The position numbers and the translations under genes were made by a program. The notes under the pieces were generated by a model. It was not told the origin of the DNA. It worked only from the letters and a program-made list of their open reading frames with translations, and searched no databases. DNA of 64,000 bases, taken from NCBI RefSeq assembly GCF_910592395.1, contig NC_088312.1, positions 23,009,292 through 23,073,291 on the forward strand. The letters are read 5' to 3'. This document shows, piece by piece, positions 34,139 through 47,100 of this stretch (position 1 is its first letter; each line of letters opens with the position of its first letter). This DNA is from Lineus longissimus. Taxonomy: Eukaryota > Nemertea > Pilidiophora > Heteronemertea > Lineidae.

Positions 34139-36070
34139 CGAGTAAAAAAAACTCGTAAAATTCAGCGTCAAAAATTAAAAATATTCGCGATCATTTTCTC
34201 ATCTTATATGTGTTGTATATATGCGTAGATGTAAATATATGTATAAACGTTATCGCACTGTTCTTTCGTTTACTATGTTTGCGACATTCCCGCCAAAGAA
34301 ACTATTATAAGAGTGTTTCATCAAGACTAAGACAGGCACAATTAGAGGTGCCAAGATGCCTGACACATGACACAATCAGTGTTTGTCTTGAGACCAGATG
34401 TCACAACCAGCTGTAAGACGCCAAGGACAACATACTACAGCGATTCTCTTACAAAGTGTAGCTCGGTTTGAAACGGTTTGGGGTCTTATGTCTTCGCTGA
34501 CAAGACGTTCGTTTCTGGTTTGAGGGATTCGAATCCCCCTGGTTCACGCGAGTGCTGCGTCTTTGTGGCAAGGAGCTGAACCCCCGTCCTACTTTACCAA
34601 AGCACACATAGCCCATCTGGGTAACCCAGGTCCTCATTGGCGCTCCTATAAAAGTATGAGAGACGGAACACGAAGGCAGTGAGGAGATTGGATTCGGGGG
34701 TTGGGTCCCGTGAAAACTCAGGCCCTCAAAATTTACATGCGCCGACAGACAGGCAACGAAGGCGTCTATGGTAGTCGTATGTGTGTGGAAACATTGGCGC
34801 TCCTTTATGCACATAAGATGACAGAGACGGACAACGACGGTGGATAAGCAGGTTGGTTGAGAAGGATCGGGTGCTCCCGAATATACTTGTACTGGTAGAG
34901 GGAAAGTAATGACGGTGATAGGCTAAGGTTAATTTGAAATAATCGAAGAGCTCCATTATTCCGACGAGGAGTTTGCTCTACATCCGTGTTGCAAATAACT
35001 TGTTAAATTATAGTTGTAAAATATGCACCTAACTGTTGGGCCTATGTGTGTAGTAACATCGAAATAGTTGGGTGGAGCCACAAGCCACTGAATTGGGGCT
35101 AAGTATGGGGTTAAACATTATAAACGGATTTAGGTAGAAGAGGGAGCAAGACATCCACAGAGGTATCAAAATGTCCCTTATGGAGCCGTCTGTTAATTCC
35201 TTCTCCTTCTCCTGCCCACAACCTTCGGCTAAAGCTTCTTCGGATTTGGCTTACCTTTAGCTCCAGTCTCGATTTCAGTACTGACTAACAGATACCCGCC
35301 AGTTCGGTGTTCATTCCCTAAACAAGATAAGTCTCGGGAAGAATGAACACGAATATATAAGTCAATAAATCATGACATCAGTCAATTTTATTACCCCACT
35401 AAATACATAAAAAGTGAAGGGATGACCAGTAGACCGCTATTTTTTGAAAGCAGTTTGAACTATGGCAATTCAGGGGCTGTTATGCAGGCCTTGTTGAACG
35501 TATCTGAAGAAACAGAAGGTGAGATTCAATAGTGAGATTCTGCATACGTCATACGTCTCATGACCACGCCAAATTATAGTTTGTACTGTCGAAGGTGCTT
35601 TATCGATTAAAAAAGATTCTTGATTTGGTTAAACCGAATACATGTATCTCTTTAAGGGAGACTATCAGGAGAGGCCAAGCAAGTCAGATTAACACACACC
35701 AAGTATAACCAATAGGGGCTCTCCCATCTCGCAGTTCGTCAACCTGATTAGGACAATTGGGCATGCCAGTTGGCTTGTTTAGTGAAATCACGAACAAACA
35801 ACCGCTGATAATGACATGTATCCCACACCAATCTAGAACATCACAAAGATCATGGTCAAAACCCAGCAAGAAATGCATCATATATCGTTTTTAATTTCGG
35901 CCTCATGACAGTAATATGCAGTTAATTGAGATAACCGCGCTTAAAGCACCATTATGGGTGTAATTGAAATGATGAGATGCTTCAGAAGCAATTGTAGGAT
36001 ATCATAAAAACAAATTGTGCGAATGTCGTTAATCATAACCTAAAGGTAAAACTTAGACGGAGATTGTGTT
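34139..36070. other. Intergenic stretch with a degenerate duplication
   Basis: Downstream of the coiled-coil stop no AATAAA is obvious within 100 bp. Between about 34520 and 34930 a unit beginning GGCGCTCCT and containing GAGACGGA(A/C)AC, AGGTTGG or GGATTGG, and GGGTTGGGTC-like words occurs twice in diverged form. GGGATTCGAATCCCC at 34526-34540 resembles a Pol III B-box. I see no coding frame; a minus-strand 65-codon frame at 35684-35881 has no recognisable product. Confidence 0.45.
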
Positions 36071-36480
36071 CAGTGGAACCCCAGTCGGCGATCACCCCTG
36101 TAACGCGACCATCCCGCTATGAGGACCAAGAATCGCCGGTCCCAAATCAGTGGTTTCCACACTAATAACCGTTACAAGGCCCCCGGTAACACGACCACCC
36201 CGGTACCCAGACCACGACCACTGGGCGGTCCCAATGACCAAATTCACCCCTCTTACCCGACCAAATGGCCTAATTGCCGTGAAAAGACGAATGCTGCCAT
36301 GATTTCTGTTAAGAAAAAACTCAACAAACTGAACTATGAATAAATTCAACAATTTTGGCGGGAAAACTTAATCATGCATTTTGTCCCCGGATTTTCAACT
36401 TCACTAACGCGACCACCCCGGTAACGCGACCATTAAACTTCGGTCCCATGAGTGGTCGTATTACCGGGGTTCCATTTTAT
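36071..36480. mobile_element. Non-autonomous DNA transposon (MITE) with terminal inverted repeats
   Basis: The left end reads CAGTGGAACCCCAGT and the right end, reverse-complemented, reads ATAAAATGGAACCCCGGTAA. Both are followed inward by CCTGTAACGCGACCA- or CGGTAA-ACGACCAC-like words that recur several times inside. The size is about 410 bp and no transposase frame is present. The GGAACCCC-TAACGCGACC style of terminus recalls pogo/Tigger-type Tc1-mariner elements, but I could not see an unambiguous TA target duplication. It lies directly 3' of the small secreted peptide gene. Confidence 0.6.
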
Positions 36481-36503
36481 ATGTTTTTTAATTACAATCG
36501 CAT

Positions 36504-36956
36504 CTACTTACTGCAACACTCGACGATAGTTGAGCCTTTCTCACACTCGTAGCAAAACCCATTAGATTCTATGACTTTCTTGTCCCCTACTTCCTCAAGG
36601 CCTGAAAAATAATAAACAGAGATTTCAGGACTTGAAAGCCGCGTGGGGTGGGCCGCCTCGGACGGAATATCTGTGCTCTCTCGCCGGACCGAAGTCGCTA
36701 GGGAATCTCACTTAGCCGCACTGGCGGCGACGTAGTCACAGTTATAGCCATAGCGGGAGGTGATGGTATATTTCTACGTAATACACGTTTCCCTTAACAC
36801 AATAGAGGTACTATAAACCATCATGATACTATACTGTCGACGTGGAGGAGGTAAAAGTATTGTCTTACCAGCCATGCGGTCCGTGAACATGCAGTCGGCA
36901 TTCACGGTGACCATTACTGTGGCCAAAACGAGCACAATCAGTAGAATGATCTTCAT
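36504..36956 (-). CDS. Small secreted cysteine-rich peptide (microseminoprotein/VWC-like)
   Basis: Coding exons on the minus strand are 36956-36869 (exon 36869-36961) and 36601 down to 36504. A 5' non-coding exon ends at 37297 with a perfect GTAAGT. The first coding exon encodes a classic signal peptide (MKII followed by about 14 hydrophobic residues, cleavage near VNA/DC). The second encodes GDKKVIESNGFCYECEKGST and then VECCSK before TAG. Total length is about 61 aa. The C-x2-C-x8-CC pattern resembles beta-microseminoprotein or single VWC-type domains. The last codons contain a GTAAGT donor after ECC (A|GTAAGT), so the peptide may continue into a further exon that I could not find, beyond the 36071-36480 transposon. 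The function is unknown. Confidence 0.6.
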
Positions 36957-37297
36957 TTTTCCTGAAAAGTGAAATAATGGATTGCGACAACCTCTCAAAG
37001 TAGAGGGAGGGGTGAAATTGCTAATCAAATTCTAAAATCTTTGAGAAGTTTTACAAATAAAGTCGTGAACTATAAGGGAAGGGCTCTACCCTAGCGGGGA
37101 AGAGCGACTTGGTCACTGGCGACGACACCGTGAAGATGGATATTGTATTTCCAAGGTGGACTCGGGACTTTCAATAGTTGCTGCTATCAAAATAACGACA
37201 TCGGCAAATATTATAGAATAACGGGTTTGGCTAATCAGTTTGACAAGAAATCCCAAGTAAAATAATCCGTGTTTGGATATACCAATATTCACTTACT

Positions 37298-38132
37298 TTC
37301 GATTCCTGTTCAGACTTCTCGATCCAACAAATAAAGCTCCTCTCCGGCTGCGTTCAAGATCGGTTTGAATCAGAACTCACCGGCACATCAGACTGATCAA
37401 TCATCAATCCATCAAGTCTGAGTGGTCATTTACTTGTAAGTAGACTTGTCAATTTGATGTTCTAATTTAATGATACAGACACTAAACAAATATATCTATG
37501 GCACAAAAGTTGACTGGGAAATGTCAAGTCGTAGGGGTTTTTAGGCCTACAGGAAGTGCTCCAGACTACTGACATTGTCCTCATGCGGTTGCAGTGAGCA
37601 TAACCGTTGACGCAGTTAACACTTGGAAACGGAAGAACTGAAAACCTTACACCGGGTCTGTGGAAGTTATCAGTACAAACAGATAGAATTAGCCCCCTCG
37701 TGAGGAATAGTCCATTGTATGATCGACAGCTAAGATCCACACCGCCGGCCGCTCTTCCAATATGGCTGCCATGGCAGCCATATTAGGTTTGTGTCATCAG
37801 TCTATTCTTTCACGTAACAAACAAGTTCGATGAGCGTGTCGAACGATACTTGCCGATGCTCGGAAGACAGTTCCTATGTGTTCCAGTCTGTGGTCAGCGA
37901 TCAATATCAAAATACTAAACAAAAGAACCATGGTATGTCTCATAAATGTATATTAGTGCATCTTCGTACAATCAATAAATACACGTGAATACAAAATATT
38001 AAACGCTGCATATTCCAATAAAATGGCACTGCATAGTGGTCACTCTCAGTGTAACAACATTTGGTAAATGGTCACTCTCGATAAAAGACACAAAACTATT
38101 TTTAAAACTATATTGAGTACATGGCAGGCATA
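37298..38132. other. Intergenic stretch with a 26-bp perfect palindrome
   Basis: This lies between the 5' exon of the small secreted gene and the 3' end of the Dispatched-like gene, both transcribed leftward. It contains a perfect 26-bp palindrome at 37759-37784. The 92-codon minus-strand frame at 37462-37740 has no recognisable product. The last ~130 bp before 38133 would be 3' UTR of the Dispatched-like gene; no AATAAA on the minus strand was evident. Confidence 0.5.
37759..37784. promoter_or_regulatory. 26-bp perfect palindrome with two CCATATT words
   Basis: The centre is GGCTGCCATGGCAGCC, extended by symmetrical AATAT and ATATT arms, with no mismatch and no loop. Each arm holds CCATATT, which fits the YY1 core (CCATNTT). 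It lies about 460 bp upstream of the first known exon of the leftward secreted-peptide gene. It may be a dimeric factor site or a hairpin-forming repeat. Confidence 0.6.
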
Positions 38133-41100
38133 TCATAAACTTGGATCTGTCCTCGTATCACTTTCTTTCTTCCGTGATTTACAGAGAGCCATAACTGACC
38201 CCTGATCGCCTGATGGACCAACCACACTCAACAACGCAGGCAAAAAAAACAGCGAGAACATCAGGGACGTCCCGATGGTACAAAAAATAAACCACCCAAA
38301 CTGCATGAAGAAGTTTATTTTGGCAAACAGCATGAAGAAGGAGGATCCCAGGGTAGTGATGGCACCGGAAATGACGGAGATTCCCACGTGACGTAAACAC
38401 TCTTGTATCCGATCATGGCGGGTATGGTAGTCGGAGAGTTGGAAGCCTTCGATCACGTGTACGATGTAGTCGACGGCTAGCCCGGCCACGAAACACATGT
38501 TTAGGGCGACTAGGGGCTGAAAACAACCAGAAATACTTAAGTTTTCGTACTGAGCGGTTGGGCGGTTCTTTAGCTTCGAGGTAGTTTACCGTTTTGTCCC
38601 AGGAGAGCGAATGAAAGGAGAACATGGATGACCCAATCTTAGATCATCGACTAGATAATAAATAAATGAAAGGATTTTTGATGGAAAAAGTTTTTGACAA
38701 ATCACTGACTTACCCCAAGCTTCCAGTTCATAACGGGCATGATTCCGATCACACAGACCACAGTGGCACTCAAGGTTATGAGAGATATGAGAGCTAGGAT
38801 GATGTTTCGTGTGGTTATCAGCAGTAGGGTGAATGCTAGACCGAGAGATACTCCTACACCGATCACGGCGTTCATGACGAGTCTCTGGAAGAACGTGTAC
38901 ATTAAAGAAGTTATGAAACAACAGCGGCGAAAATCGTAATAAATGATGTATTAGGGCCAGGGAGAGGCGGTGAGAGGTTCCTTGTCGCTATCAGCAGCCG
39001 AGAAGGGCGAAAGCAGACCTCCACGGCTCACAGCTTTGGAAGAATGAGATCTATGGTGGTTTCAAGCAACTGCGGCGAACAGCATCAAGCGCCAGAAGTG
39101 ACATATTAACAGCCAATTCATTGGAATTTCCCACCCAGACTGAAGATTATGGAGTCCTGCAGCTACAATGTTTCAAAGGCTGCGAGCAGAGTCTCGGAAG
39201 GGTGTAGATCTTGCCCCTAGGGTTGATGGAATACGCTAGGAGACGTCGTGTTTTAGTGGATATTTATCATTTCAAAATGTCAAGTAGAAGCATCTTTGAT
39301 CTTTATTCTTGGCAAATGGATGGAATAAACTTAATAAAGGCCGAGTCGACTAACGTATTCAAAACCTTCAACTTGGCTAGATGTCCAGTAACTGATCCGA
39401 AAACGATTTCTCCAAGTATTGAAGAACCTGCAATGTACCATTCTTACAACAGCTCATCAACAGCCCATCAGAGATGTCCATGGATGCAAATCATTGCTCA
39501 GCAAGAGTCTATACAGGTACACATGCCATGCTGCTCTCGTTCCCAGCAATCGCGAGGAGTACCTGAACAAGCGCTCACCTCTTTCATATTGAGAAGGAAC
39601 CAGTTCTGGGATACTTGAAAACCTCCTTTCAACCCTTCCGGCAGAGTGGACACCTTGAAAACAAACACTTTTGTCATAGATACATGTACACACACACGCA
39701 CGCACACCTGAGCAGTTACCGTTACGCTCCTAGGTCCTCGTTGAGACGGGCTTCTGAAAACTTGCAAAGCAAAATTGTCGGTGAAAGTTTTTGACATTCT
39801 TCAAGTCGCATTCCAGACTTATCCCGCTGATCCTGTGTATACGCACATCCCGGACGCACATTAAGAGACTCCCCGCTACCGTCCTCAGTTTAACTTTGGC
39901 TTATCAAATAAGACACTGTCTAAATGAGCCTGCAATTAGGGTCTGTCCGTCAAAAACCCGAGAAAACGCAATCTGTTGCGCGGAATCGAAGTCCTCAAAG
40001 GTGTACAAATTTAACCCTCACTGTACCTTGGCATCCGTGTAACTTTCCCAGTTGTTCATCATTTTGATCCCCTCATCAATACCGATGGCCATGATGGATC
40101 TTGAGGTGGGTACCAGGATGCTAATGTAGCGAAGCTGGCGATTAAACAACGCCTCGCCTGAAACATGAGAAATGACAGGTACTAGAAATTCTTTCCTTAG
40201 AATAACGCGACCTTATCTAGGGTGTGCCAGTTTGGTCATTGCCATTTTCTGGGAATGCCACCTCACTTGAGATTGAAACTGGCCATAGTCAGTGGCCAAT
40301 GACAATCGATCCATGCCGACCGAAGCCGACTCAGAAAATCAAGAGGTGCCGAAACCCAGGAGCGATCAGGGACATTTAGAATGTACGAATGGTAGAGTAT
40401 AAAGCCTTGTGTCCCCTCTCTCCGTAGTCTCCGCCCTGAGTAATGTCAATACATTGAAGGTTAAGATGGTCTCCCCTATTCTCTTCTTTATAAATAAGTA
40501 AACATAGTTTCTCTTTAGAGGGTGCTACAAAATGGAAGTGAGCATAAACACTTGGTAGTGTATGTGCTTCTTCTATTAATCTAAGAACGACTGTTTTCTT
40601 ATATCAATCAGAAGAATCTGTAAACTTCGTCATTTCAAGACACACTCCTCCTTTAATTCTATGACGCACCCTTGTATGTCCCGATGGATTCATTCTTCTC
40701 CTGGTCCGTTAACTCTTTGAAGCCAGCAAGTTTGTTCAGTTGCTGAGCAAAATCTGACTTCTCGAGAAATATCCAGAGCAATGTCTGAAAGTAATGAAGA
40801 AGCCATTGTATTAGTAGGTTGGGACGTACATCAGTCCTGTAGCATTTCAGAAATCGGTTGAGAAAGTTACAGTTAATAAAGCTGAAACACGTATGAGGAC
40901 GGGCTCATTGACCAAAGCACTAGAAGGCCAAGACCACGTACGAGGCCATCGAAATCGTGCAAAACACTAGGTCGTAAGAAATAATCGAGAGAAACTGCCA
41001 ACATGAGAACATGACGAGAGACGACTCCGCCAAAGCGGGATAAGAATACAGGTAAGAAGCATGGAGAATGAAGGAATAGCCCTTACTCCGGGCCCAAACC

Positions 41101-44100
41101 GTTCAACGGAGGGAACGATTTGATAGACCGGGCGGTATTCGCATTGGACTTACTTGGAATGGCGTGGTTAGCTTGTCAATGTCAACATCTAATATCCCGG
41201 CCATCTTCAGCAGAGGTAAGACAGGCTGTAGCTTCCCCTTGGTGACCGGGAGGGTGATGTTGATCATGAGCTTACTGGACAGGCCTCGCAGGTAAGTGTC
41301 GAAGGCTTCCATGATGCAGACGACGGTGTATTTGTTTGTGGCTTGGTCTCTCTTCAACTTGAGCTTCTCGACCAGGGAGGCATTTGCGTGTTCCAGAGAT
41401 TGGCACAGCTCCTTTTAGAAGTAGAAATAGGGGGCTACAATTAACAGACAACTTGGGAATGGGATTTTGCTCGACACGCTTATACCACAGGAGGTGAGTT
41501 TCGAATCAAAACGCAATCTTGTGACTCTTCAAATACAATGCACTTGATGTTTACAGACGTCTTGAGTTTCGTGGTTGGCTCAGGCTTCTGGCGGACATGG
41601 CTTTGATAATCGTCAGTGTCAACGCTGGATTGAAGCCTTGATGTTATCAATTTGTTCATATGGACAGAACCAAACAAGACGCCATGTTTGCAAATTAGTT
41701 GTCGGGATCATTTTCTTCTTCAACTCACGAGAAGGGCCATCTGCGTTTTAGGAGACTCTAGTTGAAAATGGTCGTCCATGGCTTCTTTCCCAGGGCAAGG
41801 CTTCTCGTAGTCGTATCTAAACCAAGAACACGAGCATGCATTACGTTATTTCGCTCCTTATACCTCGCAGTTGGACGAATTCAGACCTAGCCACATACAG
41901 AGTCTATTGTCTTTAAATAAAGCCTGCTTGCACCTTTAAAAAGGCCTGATTTGCCCTGATGATGAAATCATCGATCCCAGCTTTCATGGCGGTCGAAATA
42001 TAGTGAGGTTAGCACGTCATTTTTCGTTCAGAAGTGTTACCCTTAGTGCACCACCAAGTGTGCGACCTCACTACCAACTCACCTTAGCTTGTTGCATGTT
42101 GACATATCACGCGGCTTGAAACCCCAAACAAGGAACACGTCCATCTTGAGGTCGTACGCGTTCTGTTTGAACTCCTTCGACGCCTTAATCCTACCCTGTT
42201 CAAATGGGCTCTCTGTCCGTAACAGCTGAGACTGGAAAGAGGGAAGAAGAAATGGAAGTTTCACAAGTCACCGGCCATGGGTGAGTTTTCGCAAATCACG
42301 CGGAACGCCTATCGTGATCAGGAGCTCGAACAATGGGATAGGCGTACGCATGGGCGTTTCGGGAGATTTGCGAAGACTTTCTACAACGTGTGCGTGAATG
42401 ATACCATTCTTGCCCGGTTCTATCATAAATGAATAAACATAAATGTATCACAAATTGGCATAACCCGATTATATTATATATACATTACATATATACTTTA
42501 CATATATACATTACATATACATTACATATATACATTACATATACCACTTACCGTTGCCGAGTCGTCTTCTTTTAAATCTGCCACCGACAGACCCATGCCT
42601 CCAGTGAATATCACAAACGCCGCTATAATTGCATATCTCCCGTATTTATGTGTGATTACATCGAAATATATTCCTCCGAAGAACCCAACAATGGCTTCAT
42701 GTATCTTTTTCATGCAATTGTTGCTTTTTGAGAAAACGGAAATGAGACGTGAACAACGAAGAGTTCGGCCCTTCTTTCCAAAAACGCTTTCATGGGCCAA
42801 TATCACAGTTGGGAAGAAAACCATCACAGATATGTAATTGATGAGTACCACCAGTCCCGATAACGTCCCGAAAGAACGCAGTGTGAGTAATGAGGAGAAA
42901 GCACTCACGAAGAACGCCACCATTGTTGTGAGTGACGTACTAAACATTGCCACGCCTGCTTTCTTGAAGCACATTGAGATTCGTTCTTCCTGTTGGTCGC
43001 ATTTTCCATCAAGCCATTTCCAAGTGTCAACAAAGATGAAGATGTCGTCTGCTCCAATTCCAAGGACAACAAACAATGACAGCAGGTTGAAGATGCCGAG
43101 GTATTTGAAGCCGATGACGCAGTTGTAGACGAGGTTGGCGGCGAGGATGCTGGTCAGGATGCTGGAGATGCCAAAGAATGTTATCCAAAACGAACCGGTT
43201 TGAAGCCACATGAAAGCGAAAATAAATAGAACACTGCCACAGAAGAGGTAGAGATCACCATTTACGATTGTCTTAAAGATTTTATCCATGTAAACATTGA
43301 AGCTGAAATATGAGAGCGTTATCCCTTTTGGTTTTAAAATTTCGGCGCCAAGTTGGTGAGCGCGGCTGAGGAATACTTGGTGTCCCCAGCTCGGCAACGC
43401 ACCATTTTGCCACGAGGCGTTGGTGCACACTCTAAAATAGGATCTCGTTATGTGAGATTGAGCAAGTCTGGTATCATTGTCCACACTTCCTGTTTTTGCA
43501 AGAAAAAATGTCGACTCCTCATCTTTTCGAATGTGAATGAGGTCTTTGTCGAAGACATCCAAAACTGACCACGTTGATGGAATTTGACAAATGCACATTT
43601 CATATCGTCCGTACATTGTTTCTGAGAACTCTTTTGTCATTTCTGTCTCAAATCTTTGGATTGCTTTCAAATATTTCGGAGTAAGGATGTTGTCGATGTC
43701 AGCATCCGTGTCGTAAATGAAATCAAACCATTCATGCAACCAATAGTTACAAGCGTGTTTTTCTGAACGCTTCAACCGCGAACGCGCTGAATGAGAATAC
43801 AGATTTGGTTCACGCACTGCCGGAAGTTTTGCAAAGGACACACGCACGGAATCAGTTTTGGACATGCCATCTGCGGCATACGGTAGATTTGGTGGTGACA
43901 TCCTCCCACCTAACATCGAATCGGGATACCTTTTGATACTCTTCCCAAATATATCACCAATCTGAGCAGGAGCAGATAGAATCCCATTGTTTATCAAGTT
44001 GTTAATGTCATGGTAGTAGCGCTCGGTGAACTCCAAATGGTCGGCGGTAAACTCGTCATCCACACTTCTCTTCCTTCGTTTTGGGTACATATCACTAACT

Positions 44101-47100
44101 TTGATGACAAATGGTGACTTTGGGTCTTTACGTGACCAGGCCTGCAAAGAAGCATATAGATAGAGCGTACGGTTGTTAAACTTTGGCATCATTTTGTTCA
44201 ACGGAGTTTGAATTGACAGTCTTAGAGGAAGGATCTCCAACAGCCGAGTTTACTACATCTTGACTGAAGCATGTTAGTTCAGGCTATGAGTCCACTGGGC
44301 TAGTCATATGAGAATACACGAACTATGAGGTAGATGTATTTTTTCAATCATAGCAAATCTGCCTACTACGGCAACTCTTCAGTCTCAGGTACCGGTACCG
44401 CGGCAGTGGCGTGAGTCTATTTTTAAATTATTGAAACGACCTCGCACGACCTACACCGGCACATACCGTCGGTGATGATGGAGAGAGCGGTAGCCGGTAC
44501 ATATTCAGCACGGTTCACTCGCAGTTCAATGTGCTCATGACGTGACGAGAGCAAATCTCACGGGTGGGGCGGAAATACGCCATATTGCTGACATCATCGG
44601 CGTCAACACCTATTTGTTTTGACCCTGCCAGAGTCTTTCAAAACAATGCACTGATTGACTCTGACCCTGCTGACCTCGATTTTTAAAAACTTTTAAAATA
44701 GGCCATTCAAACGTTAAATCAACTGCAAAGATAATCTTTTATATCACTGAGGTATATAGATACGATATGTTGAGAAAAGTCTGTACAACTATCGAAATAT
44801 ACGATTACTTGGATCTCTTTCGGACAATCACTCTGCCACCTGCGCGACCTTGTCACAATTGCGGCGCGCTCGTTTGCATATCGCAAATAAGATGCAAACA
44901 AAACCTTCATTTCAGCATGAAAGCCTTGACGGTTCAGCGCTAAGAGTGCATGACTGTGGATCGGCTGGTCACGGGTTCGACTCCCGGTGAATCCCCCGCA
45001 GTTTTCTCTTTTTTTTTCTTCACCCTTATCTGGTTATCTAATTGTCCATGTACAGGTGTCAACATTTTCATTATTATCATTATCATACCCCGCACCCAAA
45101 CTTTTCAAACTGAACACATACTGATTTCCCGATCGCAGCATGTTAGTTCAGGCTATGAGTCCACTGGGCTAGTCATATGAGAATACACGAACTATGAGGT
45201 AGATGTATTGTTTCAATCATCGCAAATCTGCCTAAAACGGCACGTTTCCTCAGGTACCGGTACGGCAGTGGCGTGCGTCTTTTTCATTGAAACGACCACG
45301 CACGACCTACACCGGCACAAATCGTTGGTGATGATGGAGACAGCGGTAGCCGGTACAGATTCTGCACGGTTCACCAGCAGTTCAATGTGCTTATGACGTG
45401 ACGAGAGCAAATCCTACGGGTGGGGCGGAAATACGCCATACTGCTGACATCATCGGCGCCAACAATTATTTGTTTTGACCCTGCCAGAGCCTTTCAAAAC
45501 AATGCATTGATTGACTCTGACCCTGCTGACCTCGATTTTTAAAAACTTTAAAAAAAAGGCCATTCAAACGTTAAATCAACTGCAAAGATAATCTTTTATA
45601 TCACTGAGGTATATAGATACGATATGTTGAGAAAAGTCTGTACAACTATCGAAATATACGATTACTTGGATCTCTTTCGGACAATCACTCTGCCACCTGC
45701 GCGACCTTGTCACAATTGCGGCGCGCTCGTTTGCATATCGCATATAAGATGCAAACAAAACCTTCATCTCAGCATGAAAGCCTTGACGGTTCAGCGCTAA
45801 GAGTGCATGACTGTGGATCGGCTGGTCACGGGTTCGACTCCCGGTGAATCCCCGCAGTTTTCTCTTTTTTTTCTTCACCCTTATCTGGTTATCTAATTAT
45901 CCATGTACAGATGTCAACATTTTCATTATTATCATTATCATACCCCGCACCCAAACTTTTCAAAATGAACACATACTGATTTCCCGATCGCAGCATGTTA
46001 GTTCAGGCTATGAGTCCACTGGGCTAGTCATATGAGAATACACGAACTATGAGGTAGATGTATTGTTTCAATCATCGCAAATCTGCCTAAAAGGGCACGT
46101 TTTCTCAGGTACCGGTACGGCAGTGGCGTGCGTCTTTTTCATTGATACGACCACGCACGACCTACACCGGCACAAATCGTTGGTGATGATGGAGACAGCG
46201 GTAGCCGTACAGATTCTGCACGGTTCACTAGCAGTTCAATGTGCTCATGACGTGACGAGAGCAAATCCTACGGGTGGGGCGGAAATACGCCATATTGCTG
46301 ACATCATCGGCGCCAACAATTATTTGTTTTGACCCTGCCAGAGCCTTTCAAAACAATGCATTGATTGACTCTGACCCTGCTGACCTCGATTTTTAAAAAC
46401 TTTAAAAAAAAGGCCATTCAAACGTTAAATCAACTGCAAAGATAATCTTTTATATCACTGAGGTATATAGATACAATATGTTGAGAAAAGTCTGTACAAC
46501 TATCGAAATATACGATTACTTGGATCTCTTTCGGACAATCACTTTGCCACCTGCGCGACCTTGTCACAATTGCGGCGCGCTCGTTTGCATATCGCATATA
46601 AGATGCAAACAAAACCTTCATTTCAGTATGAAAGCCTTGACGGTTCAGCGCTAAGAGTGCATGACTGTGGATCGGCTGGTCACGGGTTCGACTCCCGGTG
46701 AATCCCCCGCAGTTTTCTCTTTTTTTTTCTTCACCCTTATCTCGTTACCCGATCATCCATGTACAGATGTAAAAATTTTCATTATTATCATTATCATACC
46801 CCGCACCTAAACTTTTCAAACTGCAGCACATACTGATTTCGGGCGTTCGAGTAGTACCGAGGATGGTTCGAATCGGCAGCTGGTATTTTCGAGGATACTT
46901 TGGGGCAAAAAAGTATCAGCGTCGGAGCGTGAGTTTTCCAATCAGAAGGAGTCAAAGGGTATCCTGAGCTTCAGGCTTTTAATAGACCTTCGTCATATCG
47001 AGAGGCGGAGGATATTGAAAACCACTGGTGCCTGGATGGCTAAAGGGGTACGCCGGTCGTTGACGTATATTCACTGTTGGTCCAATTATGTCGAGTTGCT

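Noticed and set aside
35684-35881. Third coding exon of the small secreted Cys-rich gene
   Set aside because: It has Cys residues and lies downstream, but its acceptor is poor and the phase does not fit the A|GTAAGT donor at 36512.
44142-44262. Extension of the large Dispatched-like exon toward the array
   Set aside because: The open frame continues upstream to an in-frame stop, but a strong acceptor (TGCTTCTTTGCAG) at 44142 in phase 0 gives the expected R-x-L-AW join to the preceding exon. The extra 33 codons resemble nothing.
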